DNA of 64,000 nt, taken from Strongylocentrotus droebachiensis (lineage: Eukaryota > Echinodermata > Echinoidea > Camarodonta > Strongylocentrotidae). Below, piece by piece: positions 49,434-60,327 of the stretch (positions are counted from its first letter, which is position 1; each line of letters begins with the position of its first letter). A program made the position numbers and the translations under genes. Below the pieces are notes generated by a model. It did not search any database, was not told where the DNA came from, and worked only from the letters and a program-made list of their open reading frames with translations. Location: positions 1-64,000 of the forward strand of contig JAVYIG010005303.1 of NCBI GenBank assembly GCA_035222895.1. Direction: 5' to 3'.

Positions 49434-50592
49434 GTAAGCACTTTTGATTTTTAATTTTCTCTGTTGCAGCTGACATATTGTCTGTTTAGAAGGGCATTAT
49501 AAACTCCTATCATTTTACAGAGAGTTAATACTCTTCAGGCTCCAAAGAATATTTTCTTGGTGACTGTGCAAAGTCTCTCCCCCCCCCCCCCCCATCCCCT
49601 TTACCCTTTCCTTGTCTTTCTGTGCCTCATATTTTAAAACGGGATGTATATCTTTCCTTTTTAATATTTTTTGTAATGTCTGTTTGAAAAAGTAAATGCA
49701 TTATCACTTTAACCTTTCCATTGTCACAAGTGCCAATTAGCACAGTCGCTAGTTTGCCACCCATACTAAATGGGACAATATGATAGACATCCATTAATGG
49801 AAGAATTGCTTTGTGCAAAACAAAAGCTTCATAGGAAAAAACATGGTCTTGCTTGGCAACATGACAACCCTATATATTTTTAATAACACATGTATAGATT
49901 AATTTTACACTGGAATCATTTGAATAATCTATCACATGATGAATGCACTGTAGCACAAGGAGATCATTTGGATGGCACATAAGCATTTAATTTCTTCAGA
50001 AATTGTCTCCCATTTTTCTTAGAATCTGTAGGCTGTGTGGGATGTACAGTTAAAACCAAACTAAAAAGGTGTAATATCTTTCAAATTCTTGTGTCTGCTT
50101 CAGTCAGAAGTCAGTTTACAATTGGGTACAATGCTTTTATTCTGTAGGGATATTAGATACAATCATCTTGCATTCATATATCATTGGTATACTCCATGGA
50201 CAGGAGCAGTGTGTATCAGATGGAGCGGATATAGGGGAAAAGTCTGTTATTTTAGGAGGGGGTTCCTTCCACAGTAAGGGGGTAAAATTTTGCAAAAAAT
50301 CATACGCATGCAACAGATGCACATATGAAATTGACAAGCCTTCTTAATATTGACAATGTTGAGTGAGAAATAATGGTATGAACTCTTTCTGTGTCCAATA
50401 TATGATTGATTCAAAGTTAAAACCTTTGTCCAGGGTTGGGGGGGGGGGGGCGTTACGTATATTCAAAATTTGTATTGCACATTTCTTTTTTAAATTACCT
50501 TTGCATAAGAAGGTCAGGTCATGTTCGTGTCTAGTGATGATAAAACATTATGTGATATAGTGACTGTAAACCAAATATGTTGATATTTCTCC

Positions 50593-51185
50593 TTAAAGGG
50601 AAAGTCCACCCCCAAAATAAGTTTGTTTCGATAGAGGCAGAATAATAAGAAAATCAGGTGAGTGAAAGTTTGAGCAAATTCCGAATGAAAATAAGAAAGT
50701 TATGAATTATTGAAGTTGTGATCAATCAAATACAAATTGGCAACTCTGTGACTTATTATACGAGCTCTCCTTCATTTGCTTTGTGCATAATATTCCATAA
50801 AATCATGTTTTCTTCGTTATTGATGACGGAATATATATTTGTTCCTTGCAGGGGGAGTATAGAAACATATTAGAGGCAATTTGCGGTATACAAATATCTT
50901 ATTATTTATTATTATTTGCAATTATTATATTTAGGGTGCATGTATGGTTGAAATTTTTCTTGAGGGAAAATGAAAATTTTAGATTTTTTTAGTACTAAGC
51001 AAATGGAAGTTGAGCTCGCATTTTACGTCATAGAGTTGCCAATTTGTGTTTGATTGATCACAACTTAAAAAATCCTAACTTCCTTATTTTTAATCGGAAT
51101 TTGCTCAAACTTTCACTGACTTGTTTCTCTCATTTTTCTACTCCTATTAAAACTAACTTAATTTCAGGGTGGACTTCCCCTTTAA
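50593..51185. mobile_element. TTAA MITE with AAAGTCCACCC TIRs
   Basis: The left end, TTAAAGGGAAAGTCCACCCC, and the right end (reverse complement TTAAAGGGGAAGTCCACCCT) are bounded by TTAA on both sides. The inner arms continue to pair (GAAAGTTTGAGCAAATTCCG against CGGAATTTGCTCAAACTTTC, and TGATCAATCAAATACAAATT against AATTTGTGTTTGATTGATCA). The element is therefore an extended foldback of 593 bp. Confidence 0.9.
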
Positions 51186-52787
51186 GTAATGAGTAAATTT
51201 ACTCAAAACTGGGTCTATAGAGGCCAAGGAAATATATCATTGACCTTCAGGTTCTAGAATGAAGGGTCAGGTCACATCTATTTCCTTTAGGGGCTATGAA
51301 ACAGCTGTATACCATATCTTTCTTTCTGAATCATGTTTTTACTAACCAAATACCTCCACCTCTCCAACCCCCCTACACCTAACCCCTACCCCCTCCCCAA
51401 ATCCCTTTACCTTCCCACTCCCACCCCAATCCTGCTTTGGAACATGGTCTATTAATCTTGCATTCCAACCATTTCCTGTTCCCACTATATAGACAATTAT
51501 GCATTTACATGATAAAGCCAAAAGGAGTCGATCTTGGAGAGAATAACCCCCGCTTGCCAGACATAGCAACACCACAAGTATAGAATTAAAAAATGACATG
51601 CGTATCTTCCTGTTTTCTTCATGTTTCTGGCACCAAGGATATGACTGAATTGTCTTCATTTAGCAAATGACACTGAAAAAAAGTTCCCCTAAACCCACAC
51701 ACAATAATATGTGTGAGCTCCGTATGCCCACATACAGTTTATCATGTGCATGTAGGCCTGTACTATACAGAGAAAGTAACACAGATAATAGCATTGAAAG
51801 TACCACCTCTTTTAATTAAGTTCTTCGAAAGCAAAGGAAGTGGTCATGTTAAGAAATTAAAGTGATGTATTTATTACTTACTACTTTCATAGTGTCCTAT
51901 TGAAGTTTTAAATAAAATTCTATTGAAATGTCTTCAAGGGCACTTTGTAGTTTGGAGTGATGTTGGGCAAGTTGTTGGTTGTGGTGCACTTGTGAGGGGT
52001 GGGGGCAGTGGCAGTTCTGCAGGGCTTTAGAATAATCATATTTATTAAAGAATGACTATAGACCTACTTGTGTCATTCCTTGCAAGAGGATCACCTGATA
52101 GAAGCAAAGCAACATATTATGTTGTCACAGATTCAGAAGAGATTTAACTCTGTGTATACTGAAATGTGCAACTCTAATGATATCTCTAATGACATCTCTC
52201 AACAACAGGACAACTATTGCTTTGTCTGTATATCAGTGGTTCCTCTTGCAAACTATTTTGAATTAAAGATGATATAATGTATCACAACCTTTCATTTTTA
52301 GAATGAGTACATTTGTATTTATTCTGCGAGGTTGCAAGCAAGCTGGTCACAAATTTTTTAGCAAGCTTTTGAGCTGCTCCCATGTATCTTTTAGATGTTC
52401 TGCTTACAGTCGTGGAATACGACAAGATGAAAGCCTTTCACGTCACAAACTCTGCTGTAAAAGATGAGGGGGAAGTGGGCCTCTCATCGTATTTCCTGAA
52501 CACTTTCATGCAACGCTTACGTGTCTGACAAATCAAACTTGAACCCTAGAGAGCAGGTGCCCTTTAAAGACCCTATCCAATGAAAATACAACTTTTTATC
52601 AATGGAAAGCTGAATGAATGTAGATTACAAATATGAAGGAATAACAAATATTCTCCCTTTCGGAATTGCACAAAAGCAGATTAACCTCATTTCTGCATCC
52701 CTCTAAATTATGGGTACCTGGCCATTTAAAGTACCTCACCTGGGTGGAGTGTGGCAATTGTAGATTAATGTCTTGCCAAAGAACATT

Positions 52788-52862
52788 GGTGCTGCGACAG
52801 GGATTTGAACCCCGTACCTTGTGGTTCACAGTCCAAAGACTTATCTACTGGACCACAACACC
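52788..52862 (-). repeat. tRNA-like sequence (SINE head or pseudo-tRNA)
   Basis: Read on the - strand, the 75 bases have a good acceptor pair (GGTGTTG with CAGCACC), an A box (TGGTCCAGTAGATAAGTC), a T arm (CGGGGTTCAAATCCCTG) with a perfect B box, and GTG in the anticodon position. Three extra bases between the T stem and the acceptor strand, and a mispaired anticodon stem, argue against a working tRNA. Confidence 0.65.
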
Positions 52863-52918
52863 TCTTCACCTGTACAAGTCTACAGAGGTATTGACTCATG
52901 TTCTTTTACAAGGAGTTA

Positions 52919-53160
52919 TGCCTCAATCACTCCTTTGCGTATTTGGCTTGCGTATTGCTGCATATTAATATGGCAAGCTGTTTGAACATTTTATTCCCAT
53001 TTCTTGATATCTGGAATTGAATTCTTGATATCAAGAATTACCATTGCTTCACAACAGAAAATCATTTCTTGATATCAAGAAATAGGAATAAATGTTTAAA
53101 CGGCATGCCATAAATATGCAGCAATACGCAAGCCAAATACGCAAAGCTGTGACTGAGGCA
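52919..53160. mobile_element. Foldback MITE with TTA target duplication
   Basis: The left arm begins TGCCTCAATCACTCCTTTGC. The right arm reverse-complements to TGCCTCAGTCACAGCTTTGC, and both continue GTATTTGGCTTGCGTATTGC. The arms are nearly 100 bp long, with TTTCTTGATATC palindromes at the centre. TTA flanks both ends (52916-52918 and 53161-53163), as for PIF/Harbinger-type insertions. Confidence 0.85.
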
Positions 53161-53164
53161 TTAA

Positions 53165-53455
53165 TGGCTTTCTTGCTTTCAACATTTCAACAATGGCTCA
53201 CAACTCGGAGGTGTGCTATTTTCCAGTGATCTCTAAAAGTACATATCTCATCACATAAAAGGGTAATCCCCTACTCCTGAAATCCTTTTCACTTTCTATT
53301 TGAGTTAATAGCTTTCTTGCTTAGCTTTCTTGCTTTCAACATACAATAGTGTGCCCTCACAACTTGGAGGTATTTTCCAGAGATCTCTAAAAGTACATAT
53401 CTCATCACATAAAGGGTAATCCCCAATCCCTTATAGCCTCTTCACTTTCTTTGTG
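53165..53455. repeat. Tandem duplication, about 150-bp unit
   Basis: Both copies share CTTTCTTGCTTTCAACAT, TCTCTAAAAGTACATATCTC and CATCACATAAAGGGTAATCC. Confidence 0.85.
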
Positions 53456-53545
53456 ACCACTGGTTCCAGTTTCACTTGCGTCGAAAGTAGCCACAAATGA
53501 CCAACAGGAGGTACATTAAAGAGCCATATACTCAGTACATCATGA

Positions 53546-53872
53546 GGCCTGTCCTCATCAGACCGAAGTTGCAAAATAACCCACTATTTTAACTATAGCC
53601 CGATCTCAAATTAGCCAGCTAATTTTCGTCTTCATCAGCCTGCAGTTGCAATTAGCTGGTTATTTGGTCAAGAAAATATCCAAAGAAATATTGGTCTTGT
53701 TTCCAGAATAGCCCGTTATTTGGGAAATAGCAGGCTAATTTATTTGCACCCGTCTTCATCTGGTTTGTGATGAGCGTATCGGTCTGATGACGACGCAATT
53801 TTGAGCTTCAGGAACTGTCCCAAGTCTAAATTAGCGGGTTATGTTGCAACTTCGGTCTGATGGAGACAGGCC
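53546..53872. mobile_element. Modular palindromic element, copy 5
   Basis: Begins GGCCTGTCCTCATCAGACCG and ends CTTCGGTCTGATGGAGACAG plus GCC. Both outer heads are of the GACCGAAGTTGCA type, in contrast to copy 1. Inner modules CGTCTTCATCAGCC and GGTCTGATGACGACG are present. Confidence 0.85.
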
Positions 53873-54844
53873 TATTGTGATTGAAATGACATTGATTATG
53901 AAGATATATTTCTTGAGTAATGACTAATGACTATACTTGAGATAGATACTATATATCTATTGGAGTCTGGACCAAAGATGAACTGAGGCAAGGAATTCAA
54001 TTGGATGTCATATTCAAAGCTCCTCGTGGCAAAAATGACATTGATTTTAGTGCCAATTAAAAATTAGATTGGATTCTATTGAGTGGACTGTTCTATAAAG
54101 AGTGTTGATGTGCACATTCTTGCATAGTGCTTTGGGAATGTTGGTGTGGAACACCGATTTGTGAAAATAAGGATGTAACTTAGAAGCTCATAACGACCAA
54201 CCACTGAGTTCTGAAGCTATATATATTTGCGGGAGATAATATCAGCACTGTTTATCAAGCTTCTTGGTTCAGTCGTCACTTCATTTTGAAATCTGATTGG
54301 CGTTTGGAGAAATGTGTTTGCTGCAAGTTTAGTGAAGGATTATTGATTTTCTTTTTGAAAGAAGTTAAAGTGATTACAAAAGAAGATCCTACGAAATCTG
54401 AACAATTATTTTTCTACAAGTTTCACAATTTCTTATAGTTGCGACTGCATTCATTTGTTGAAGTATCAGAAAATATGGGTAAGTAATTACTGTATGTCTT
54501 CCTTTTCATGGAAAATTTTATTATTTTATGAATGATGAATGACTTCATATTGTCACTGTTACCTCTATATACCTCTAAACAAAAACGTATGTCATTCTTG
54601 CAAATGCCCATGGAAATTCCAGGTATTGCTTCTTAATTGGTTGGTTAAAAGACGTTAATGAGACTTGGGGTATTATAATTTAATGTGTGTTAATAGTTTA
54701 GCGTATGCTTGCACAATTAGCATTCATTAAAACCAATTAGCATGGGATTGCCACATTGAGATTATAAACCAGAAAGAAGTCACTGTTAAGCCGGACTATT
54801 AAGCAAAATGTTAACCTTTTTAATAAGAACACTGCAAATTTGAT

Positions 54845-55190
54845 GTTAAGACAGGGAATAAGCAGAATTTTAGGGCTGTGAATTTAGACTGTTTAGACTG
54901 TAACAAGCAGAAACAACAATTGAAAAGACTAATTTTCCTGTTAAGACAGGCATTAAGCAGGAATAAAATTGTAATAGACTCCAATATTTACTATTCATAC
55001 TATAGGCAAACATTTTAAAGAATGTACATTTACAAGGAAATGTATGCCTCACCTTTAAAAAGACCCTTTTCCCTTTTAAGACAGGTAGTAAGAAGGGATA
55101 CAATTTTAATAGAATCTAACATTTACTATTTATTCTAAAGGCAACCATTTTAAAGAATGTACATTTACAAGGAAATTTAGGCCTTATACC
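54845..55190. repeat. Tandem repeat, two full copies and one partial
   Basis: The unit is about 130 bp, with TTAAGACAGG, TAATAGA(C/A)TC, ATTTACTATT and TTTTAAAGAATGTACATTTA plus CAAGGAAAT, repeated near 54945 and 55075. A partial copy lies at about 54845. Confidence 0.8.
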
Positions 55191-55609
55191 TTTTGAAAGA
55201 CTGTAAATCTACTGTTGGTCCTTTAAAAAACAAGCAGAAGTGACAATTAAAAATACAAATGTCTAAAGTAAGTATCCAATTGATATTAATAGTAACATGC
55301 ACTTGACATGAGCTGTGTATGTTTAGGGACATTTGTAAGACTGCCAAGCGCAGGCTGCTCAAGACTCGGCAAAGGAACACATGTTTGTCACGTTTCACGG
55401 TCGTTCTCTTCTTCCGCCCCTTTGGCTTTGGCCAGAGCAATTAAAGTGCACGTAAAGTGCGTGCTTCCTCCTCCTTCCTCCTCTTTGTCAACGTAAACGG
55501 GTCTGCATTAGGTCAGGAGGGTCAACATGTAATTAAGTTCGTTAAAGACTTGTGTACCGGTACTTTCAAAGACTTGGCTGACGTTCCGCTGTTTACGATG
55601 ACGTCATGA

Positions 55610-56340
55610 TTATTTTATAGAGGATCTGTCTTGGGATGAGGATTGTACCGTGACTTGATCAAGTTGTAGTCATTTTATTCATAAGCGCTGTCACAGACTT
55701 AGGCCGCGTTCATGCTTGATTTTGACGGCCAGAATCAGGCATCTGTTACGTGTTTAGTTTAAAACACGCTTGCGTTCATGCTCACTTTTGTAGAATCACC
55801 GAAAAACGGCGATCACGAACGCCGATCGTAAACTCACAAAAAGATGCGTTTACAATTGTAAACGTGTTTAAATGGGGTCAACGCACTGACCTCTAGTGGG
55901 TCTACGTAGCATGCACAGTGAAGGTCACACAAGGCCACACAAGTAGAATTGCCTGGATGAGCCAGAGAAGTAAGCATGAACAGCTACACCGTGGAACTGC
56001 GATCACGATGAGCGTTTACGATGAGCGTTTCAGATCGCTCATTCTACCTTCAAAATCAAGCATGAACGCGCCCTTAGACCATCTCTACATTGTGTGTGAT
56101 GAAGCTTTTCATAAAGGAGCTGCTTTTATAGAGGATCTGTTCTTTTATTACTACAAAGAGGATCTGTCTTAGGATGTTACTATAGGATTGTACCGTGACT
56201 TGATCAACTTGTAGTCATATTATTCATAAGCGCTGTCACAGACTTAGACCATCTCTACATTGTGTGTGATGAAGGTTTTAATAAAGGATCTACTTTTATA
56301 GAGGATCTGTTCATAAAGTGGATCGCCTGTTCTTACTACA
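55610..56340. repeat. Tandem duplication, one copy split by a MITE
   Basis: The unit (AGAGGATCTGTCTT..., TTGTACCGTGACTTGATCAA, CATAAGCGCTGTCACAGACT, then CCATCTCTACATTGTGTGTG) is present uninterrupted at about 56153-56300. In the first copy it is interrupted at the TTA after CACAGAC. Confidence 0.9.
55702..56073. mobile_element. Harbinger-type MITE with TTA target duplication
   Basis: The left terminus, GGCCGCGTTCATGCTTGATT, and the right terminus (reverse complement GGGCGCGTTCATGCTTGATT) agree for about 24 bases, continuing TTGA. TTA occurs at 55699-55701 and 56074-56076. The neighbouring repeat copy reads CACAGACTTAGACCATC with a single TTA, which is the pre-insertion site. An ORF inside (about 55918-56172) is not a gene. 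Confidence 0.92.
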
Positions 56341-58199
56341 AAGGATTATAAAGTGGAATATGCTTTGAGCAGGTACTTGATAACTTTTCTTGTCTTGCGT
56401 AGCCTAATGGAGGTAATTGTCATGTTTGTGATTTACATATTCACTGCATGATGATGATTATCATCAGTATTGCAGATGAGGAGATCGTTTCTGTTTTAAA
56501 GAGTGCCATGCATGAATTTACTTTGAGGAATCCATGAATATTTGGTAAGATTGTGATTGATTTACTGCAATTGATGGTCTTGTCTGTCGGCTATGTCTGT
56601 CAAAAGTTCAAATTGTATTAGTTAACTTTTATGGTACGATGACTTCATGATTATCCAGGTGTTCTTGAAATATTGGAAACTTGACTATCAGGATCCAATC
56701 TGTTGTTAACAAAGTGTTACATATCTGTTGTCAAACAGAGACATGTTGCTATGTTGAAATAACTGGACTAAAAAAAAAAAAACACCTTGGAAGTATTTAG
56801 GTTTGATTTAGTATACAGAGCATTCTATTATTCATAGAAATGAGAAGAAAATATGGTAAGCTAAAGTATTTTAGAAAGGTCTGACAAGCTTGCAGTGACA
56901 TTCATGCATATGAAAATGTGTATGCACTGATTGCAGTAATTGGATTATAGATGTTGCTATGTTTGGCAAAACCTTTATATGTCATCTAGAGGGGCACTAT
57001 AAAAAGATTTTTGTTTTTGAAAATAAAAACAGAATTCAAAGGAGAGTATCAGGATATAGATTTTGAAAAGTTTGTTAGATTTTGGTAAATTAACTGTCAC
57101 AACAAATCAGTCCTTCTGCCGAAAATATATTTCACAATTTAACACCATTTGCCATATCTACATCGATCTATAATATCCTGTTATTTTCCTCTCTGTGCCT
57201 TTGCTAGTTTGAAAGAGTCTCTTGCGGCACATCATCAAGGACGCACCAGTTGCGTCCTACATACGTCATCGGCTCTAGTACAGTAGGTCAATTGAAACTG
57301 ACTTCATTGATACAGACTTAGAATTAATTGTCCTTAAAAGTATGAGTCACCTCAAGGCTGCCACATCATTATGTATGAACGTTCATCTTGTGTTTCCATT
57401 CTTTAATACCCCTTTCATATTAGAAGTAGAAATTGTTTGATTCCGGGTTGAGTCCCGACCCAAAAGCTTTATACATGTACAAATGTATATGAATATCATC
57501 AGCAACACGTTGGTCAGCAATAATTATGAACTTCCTTACCTGCTCTGAGAGGGGGTCTGGACTTCATAGTCTGGACCAGAAATAGTTTTATTTGTATGAC
57601 AGAGTTCAATGCTCTCGAAGCTGATAGCAAACAATCCTGTCTTCACATTCGTACTAAGTCTGACTATAAGGTTTATTATGTTTCATTGTTCTTTTTGGGG
57701 GCAGGGTGGTGAAGGCGTATTGATCCTCATGACATCTTCAATGGGCAACACACTTCAGCAAAATATATGTTCATACATGTAGCTATGTTTTTACTTGATT
57801 TGATGTCTATTTATTCCACATACATTGGCATATATAAGTTTACAATCTTATAACTTTAGATGTATGATAATGACATGGTATATACAGAAAAGGGATCATC
57901 TTATTAAAACCTAAGCTTGAAGTCACATCCTCCAGACAAAGAAAAGCAGAGAGGGTTATAGTTGAGTAATAGTAATATGTGCATGTACAGTACCATCCAA
58001 AGAAAGAGGTAGAAAGAGGAACTAGGAGTTCAATTTCTACAGGAAAGAAAATCTTTCTTTAAAAAATCCCAGACTCAAAATACATCCGTCCTGGAGGTGT
58101 GCCAATTGCATGACAGTTTGAAACCGGCAAGAAAATCTTTTACGAGGGAATTCTGCCAGAAATAATGACAGAAAGAGCTATTAAATACAGTGATTCAAG

Positions 58200-59830
58200 C
58201 CAGGAATCATCCATGCAAGTCTCTCCATAGTGCAGGGGTTGTATTATGCTTTCAATGTGTATGAATCAGTACTGATACATGTAGGTACAGGTTCTTGTGT
58301 CCTTTTAGGTTACATGTAAAAGAAAACAGATCTCATGTAATATTTCAGGGTTTCTTTTATCTTTGTTTGTTTCCTGTGTCGTGGAGCAATTGCGTAGATG
58401 TTTGCATGATGTAGGGGATATTGTAGGGAAGAGGACATGGTAAAACATGGAATTCTTGTGTTTAGAGAAATGTTGTAATGTTTCAGGGTTTTTGAATTTT
58501 TCTTTGTTTCTGGAGCCTTTGAGTAGGTGTGCATGTGGGATGTTTTCCTTGGGAAGGGGAAGGGAAAGGGAATTTCTTCCATGTTTCCCAAAAGGCAGGT
58601 GTTTGGTGTCTTACTTTGTGTGAGTCATTGTTTATCGACTCTTGCATCCCTTTCTCTTCGATGGAGGAAATGATAGGAATTAGTATAAATATTCATAATT
58701 TATTGTCCATATCAGGAAATTAATTTCTGAAATGGTTAGTAAAAGTAAAACAATATAAACAAACACATAATAAGTGGTAGTAGTAATGATGGAAAAAAAT
58801 GATGTAATGTTTCAGGGTTTCTTGAAGTGTTCTTTGTCTTGGAGCAATTGAGTGGGTGCTTCAGTAGGATCTAGAAATATTGTAGGGAAGGGGAAGGGGT
58901 AAATCATGGAAGTTTTTTTCATATTTCCCATCGTACAGATGTTGTATTATTAATATTTTCCTTGTGTATGAGTCAGGAATAATAAGTGTAGATTCATGCA
59001 CTTAAGTGTGTCCTTTTCAAATGTATGTTAAAAGAAATGATGTACTGTATCAGGGTTTCTTAAAAGTGTTCTCTGTTCTCTTTGTCATGGAGCAATTGAG
59101 TTCATGTTTGCAGGATGTAGGGGTTTTGAAGTGGAGGGGACAGGGCAAAACCCTGATTTTTTTTATGTTTAAGGAATAGAGTAAATTTCAGGTTTTCTTG
59201 ATGTTTTCTCTGTTTCTTGTGTTCTTGGAGCAATTGAGTGGGTGTTCAAGTAGGAGCTAGAAATATTGTAGGGAAGGGGAAGGGGTTAATCATAGAGGTT
59301 TTCTCATTTTTCCCATATTGCAGGTATTGTATTATTAATATTTTCCTTGTGCATGAGTCAGAAATGATAAGTTTCCTGACACTTCAGTTTGTCCGTTTCA
59401 TATGTATCTTAAAAGATATGATGTACTGTATCAGGGTTTCTTGAAGAGCTCTGTTCCCTTTGTCGTGGAGCAATTGAGTTCATGTTTGCAGGGTGTAGGG
59501 GTTTTGAAGTGGAGGGAACAGGGCAAAACCCTGATTTTTTTATGTTTAAGGAGTCAAGTAAATTTCAGGGTTTCTTGAAGTTTTCTCTGTTTCCTGTGTT
59601 CTTGGAGCACTTGAGGAAAGTGATACAAGTATTGTACAGTAGGTAAAGGGACAAGGAACATTTATTCTTGTCCCCACCCATGTTCTGGTGTTGTATTAAC
59701 CTTTCAGTGTGCATGAGTCAATGGGTGGAACAGGTTCTTGACATCCAGTGTGTTTCTTTCTGTAGGTTCAGACAAATGATGTAATGTTCCAGGATTGATG
59801 CATTATTCTCTGTTTCTGCAAAGAAACCTG
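58200..59830. repeat. Diverged tandem array, about 6-7 units
   Basis: Blocks recur in fixed order: TTTCAGGGTTTCTTGAAG, CTTTGTC(A/G)TGGAGCAATTGAG, GTAGGGAAGGGGAAGGGG, TCCCATRYTGCAGGT and CTTGTGTATGAGTCAG. They start near 58340, 58475, 58805, 59045, 59185, 59425 and 59565. Units differ in length by internal deletion. Confidence 0.8.
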
Positions 59831-59838
59831 AAGAAAGC

Positions 59839-59985
59839 TACTGTCCAACCTGCTTTAATAGTGACCACCTATCTACAAAGACCACATTTTTTGTTTCCCT
59901 TGAAAATGGTTTCTTGTTGAAACGTGTACTGAAGGAACCTGTACATAAAGACCACCTGCCTATAAAGACCACTTTTCTTTTCTCC
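59839..59985. mobile_element. GACCAC-family element, 3' truncated
   Basis: Matches 12316-12470 through CCAACCTGCTTTA, CTACAAAGACCACATTTTTT, GAAGGAACCTGT and AAAGACCACCTGCC. It lacks the distal inverted end seen there. Confidence 0.7.
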
Positions 59986-60145
59986 TTAAATGTTAAAAGC
60001 ATAAAAGATTTGTAGCCCAGCTAATTAGTCAGGATAGTATTATCTATTGGAGTGCCTTGAGCACCTTCTATGAGTGCTATACAAGAATTTATCATTATTA
60101 TAATTTCCTTTCAATTTTACTTTTCACCCTTCTTTACGCTTGCAG

Positions 60146-60327
60146 TTCTCAAGTCGCGGCTGACGTACGTTCGCACCATGAGATTACGGTCATCGGTCTA
60201 CTGTACGATGCCGGCTAGGGCCCTGCAGTACTCCAAACTCTACGAATACGCTGTCATCGTCTCGCTCAAAATTAATCCGGAGACGAGAAGATACGAGCCA
60301 TACGAAATGAGGAGGTTCCCCCATGAG
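60146..60327 (+). CDS. DENND2-like protein, exon with start of uDENN domain
   Basis: Acceptor TTTACGCTTGCAG ends at 60145; donor GAG|GTGAGT follows 60327. The 182-base exon starts in phase with the one-base overhang of the exon ending at 35850 and finishes in phase 0. It encodes LKSRLTYVRTMRLRSSVYCT, then ALQYSKLYEYAVIVSLK, then RRYEPYEMRRFPHE. The LYEY-VIVSLK strand, followed after a variable loop by Y-P and FP, is the signature of the upstream DENN (uDENN) segment in DENND2A-D proteins. In mammals DENND2 proteins are guanine-nucleotide exchange factors, with Rab9 the reported substrate. The DENN module contacts the Rab, and the uDENN part forms its N-terminal lobe. The RLRSSVYCTMP stretch just ahead corresponds to the basic linker. 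A small MITE sits 12 bases downstream of the donor. Recognition is from memory of the family. Which vertebrate paralogue is closest cannot be said. Confidence 0.93.

Larger units (their letters stand above)
35851..60145 (+). other. Large intron of the DENND2-like gene (about 24 kb)
   Basis: It is bounded by the donor after 35850 and the acceptor AG at 60144-60145. It contains the mobile elements and arrays listed separately. The stretches 37.0-38.2, 38.7-41.2, 43.3-45.1, 45.4-47.1, 49.4-50.6, 51.2-52.8, 53.9-54.8 and 56.3-58.2 kb are AT-rich, with no exon, RNA gene or strong repeat that I can support, beyond scattered copies of a CCTTCTGGCTCTCAACAG motif. Confidence 0.7.

Noticed and set aside
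52788..52862. A functional tRNA-His on the - strand
   Set aside because: The A and B boxes and acceptor pairing look good and GTG falls near the anticodon, but three extra bases separate the T stem from the acceptor strand and the anticodon stem mispairs. A pseudo-tRNA or SINE head is likelier.
55918..56172. 84-codon ORF
   Set aside because: It spans the right end of a MITE and its TTA target duplication, so it cannot be an ancestral gene.
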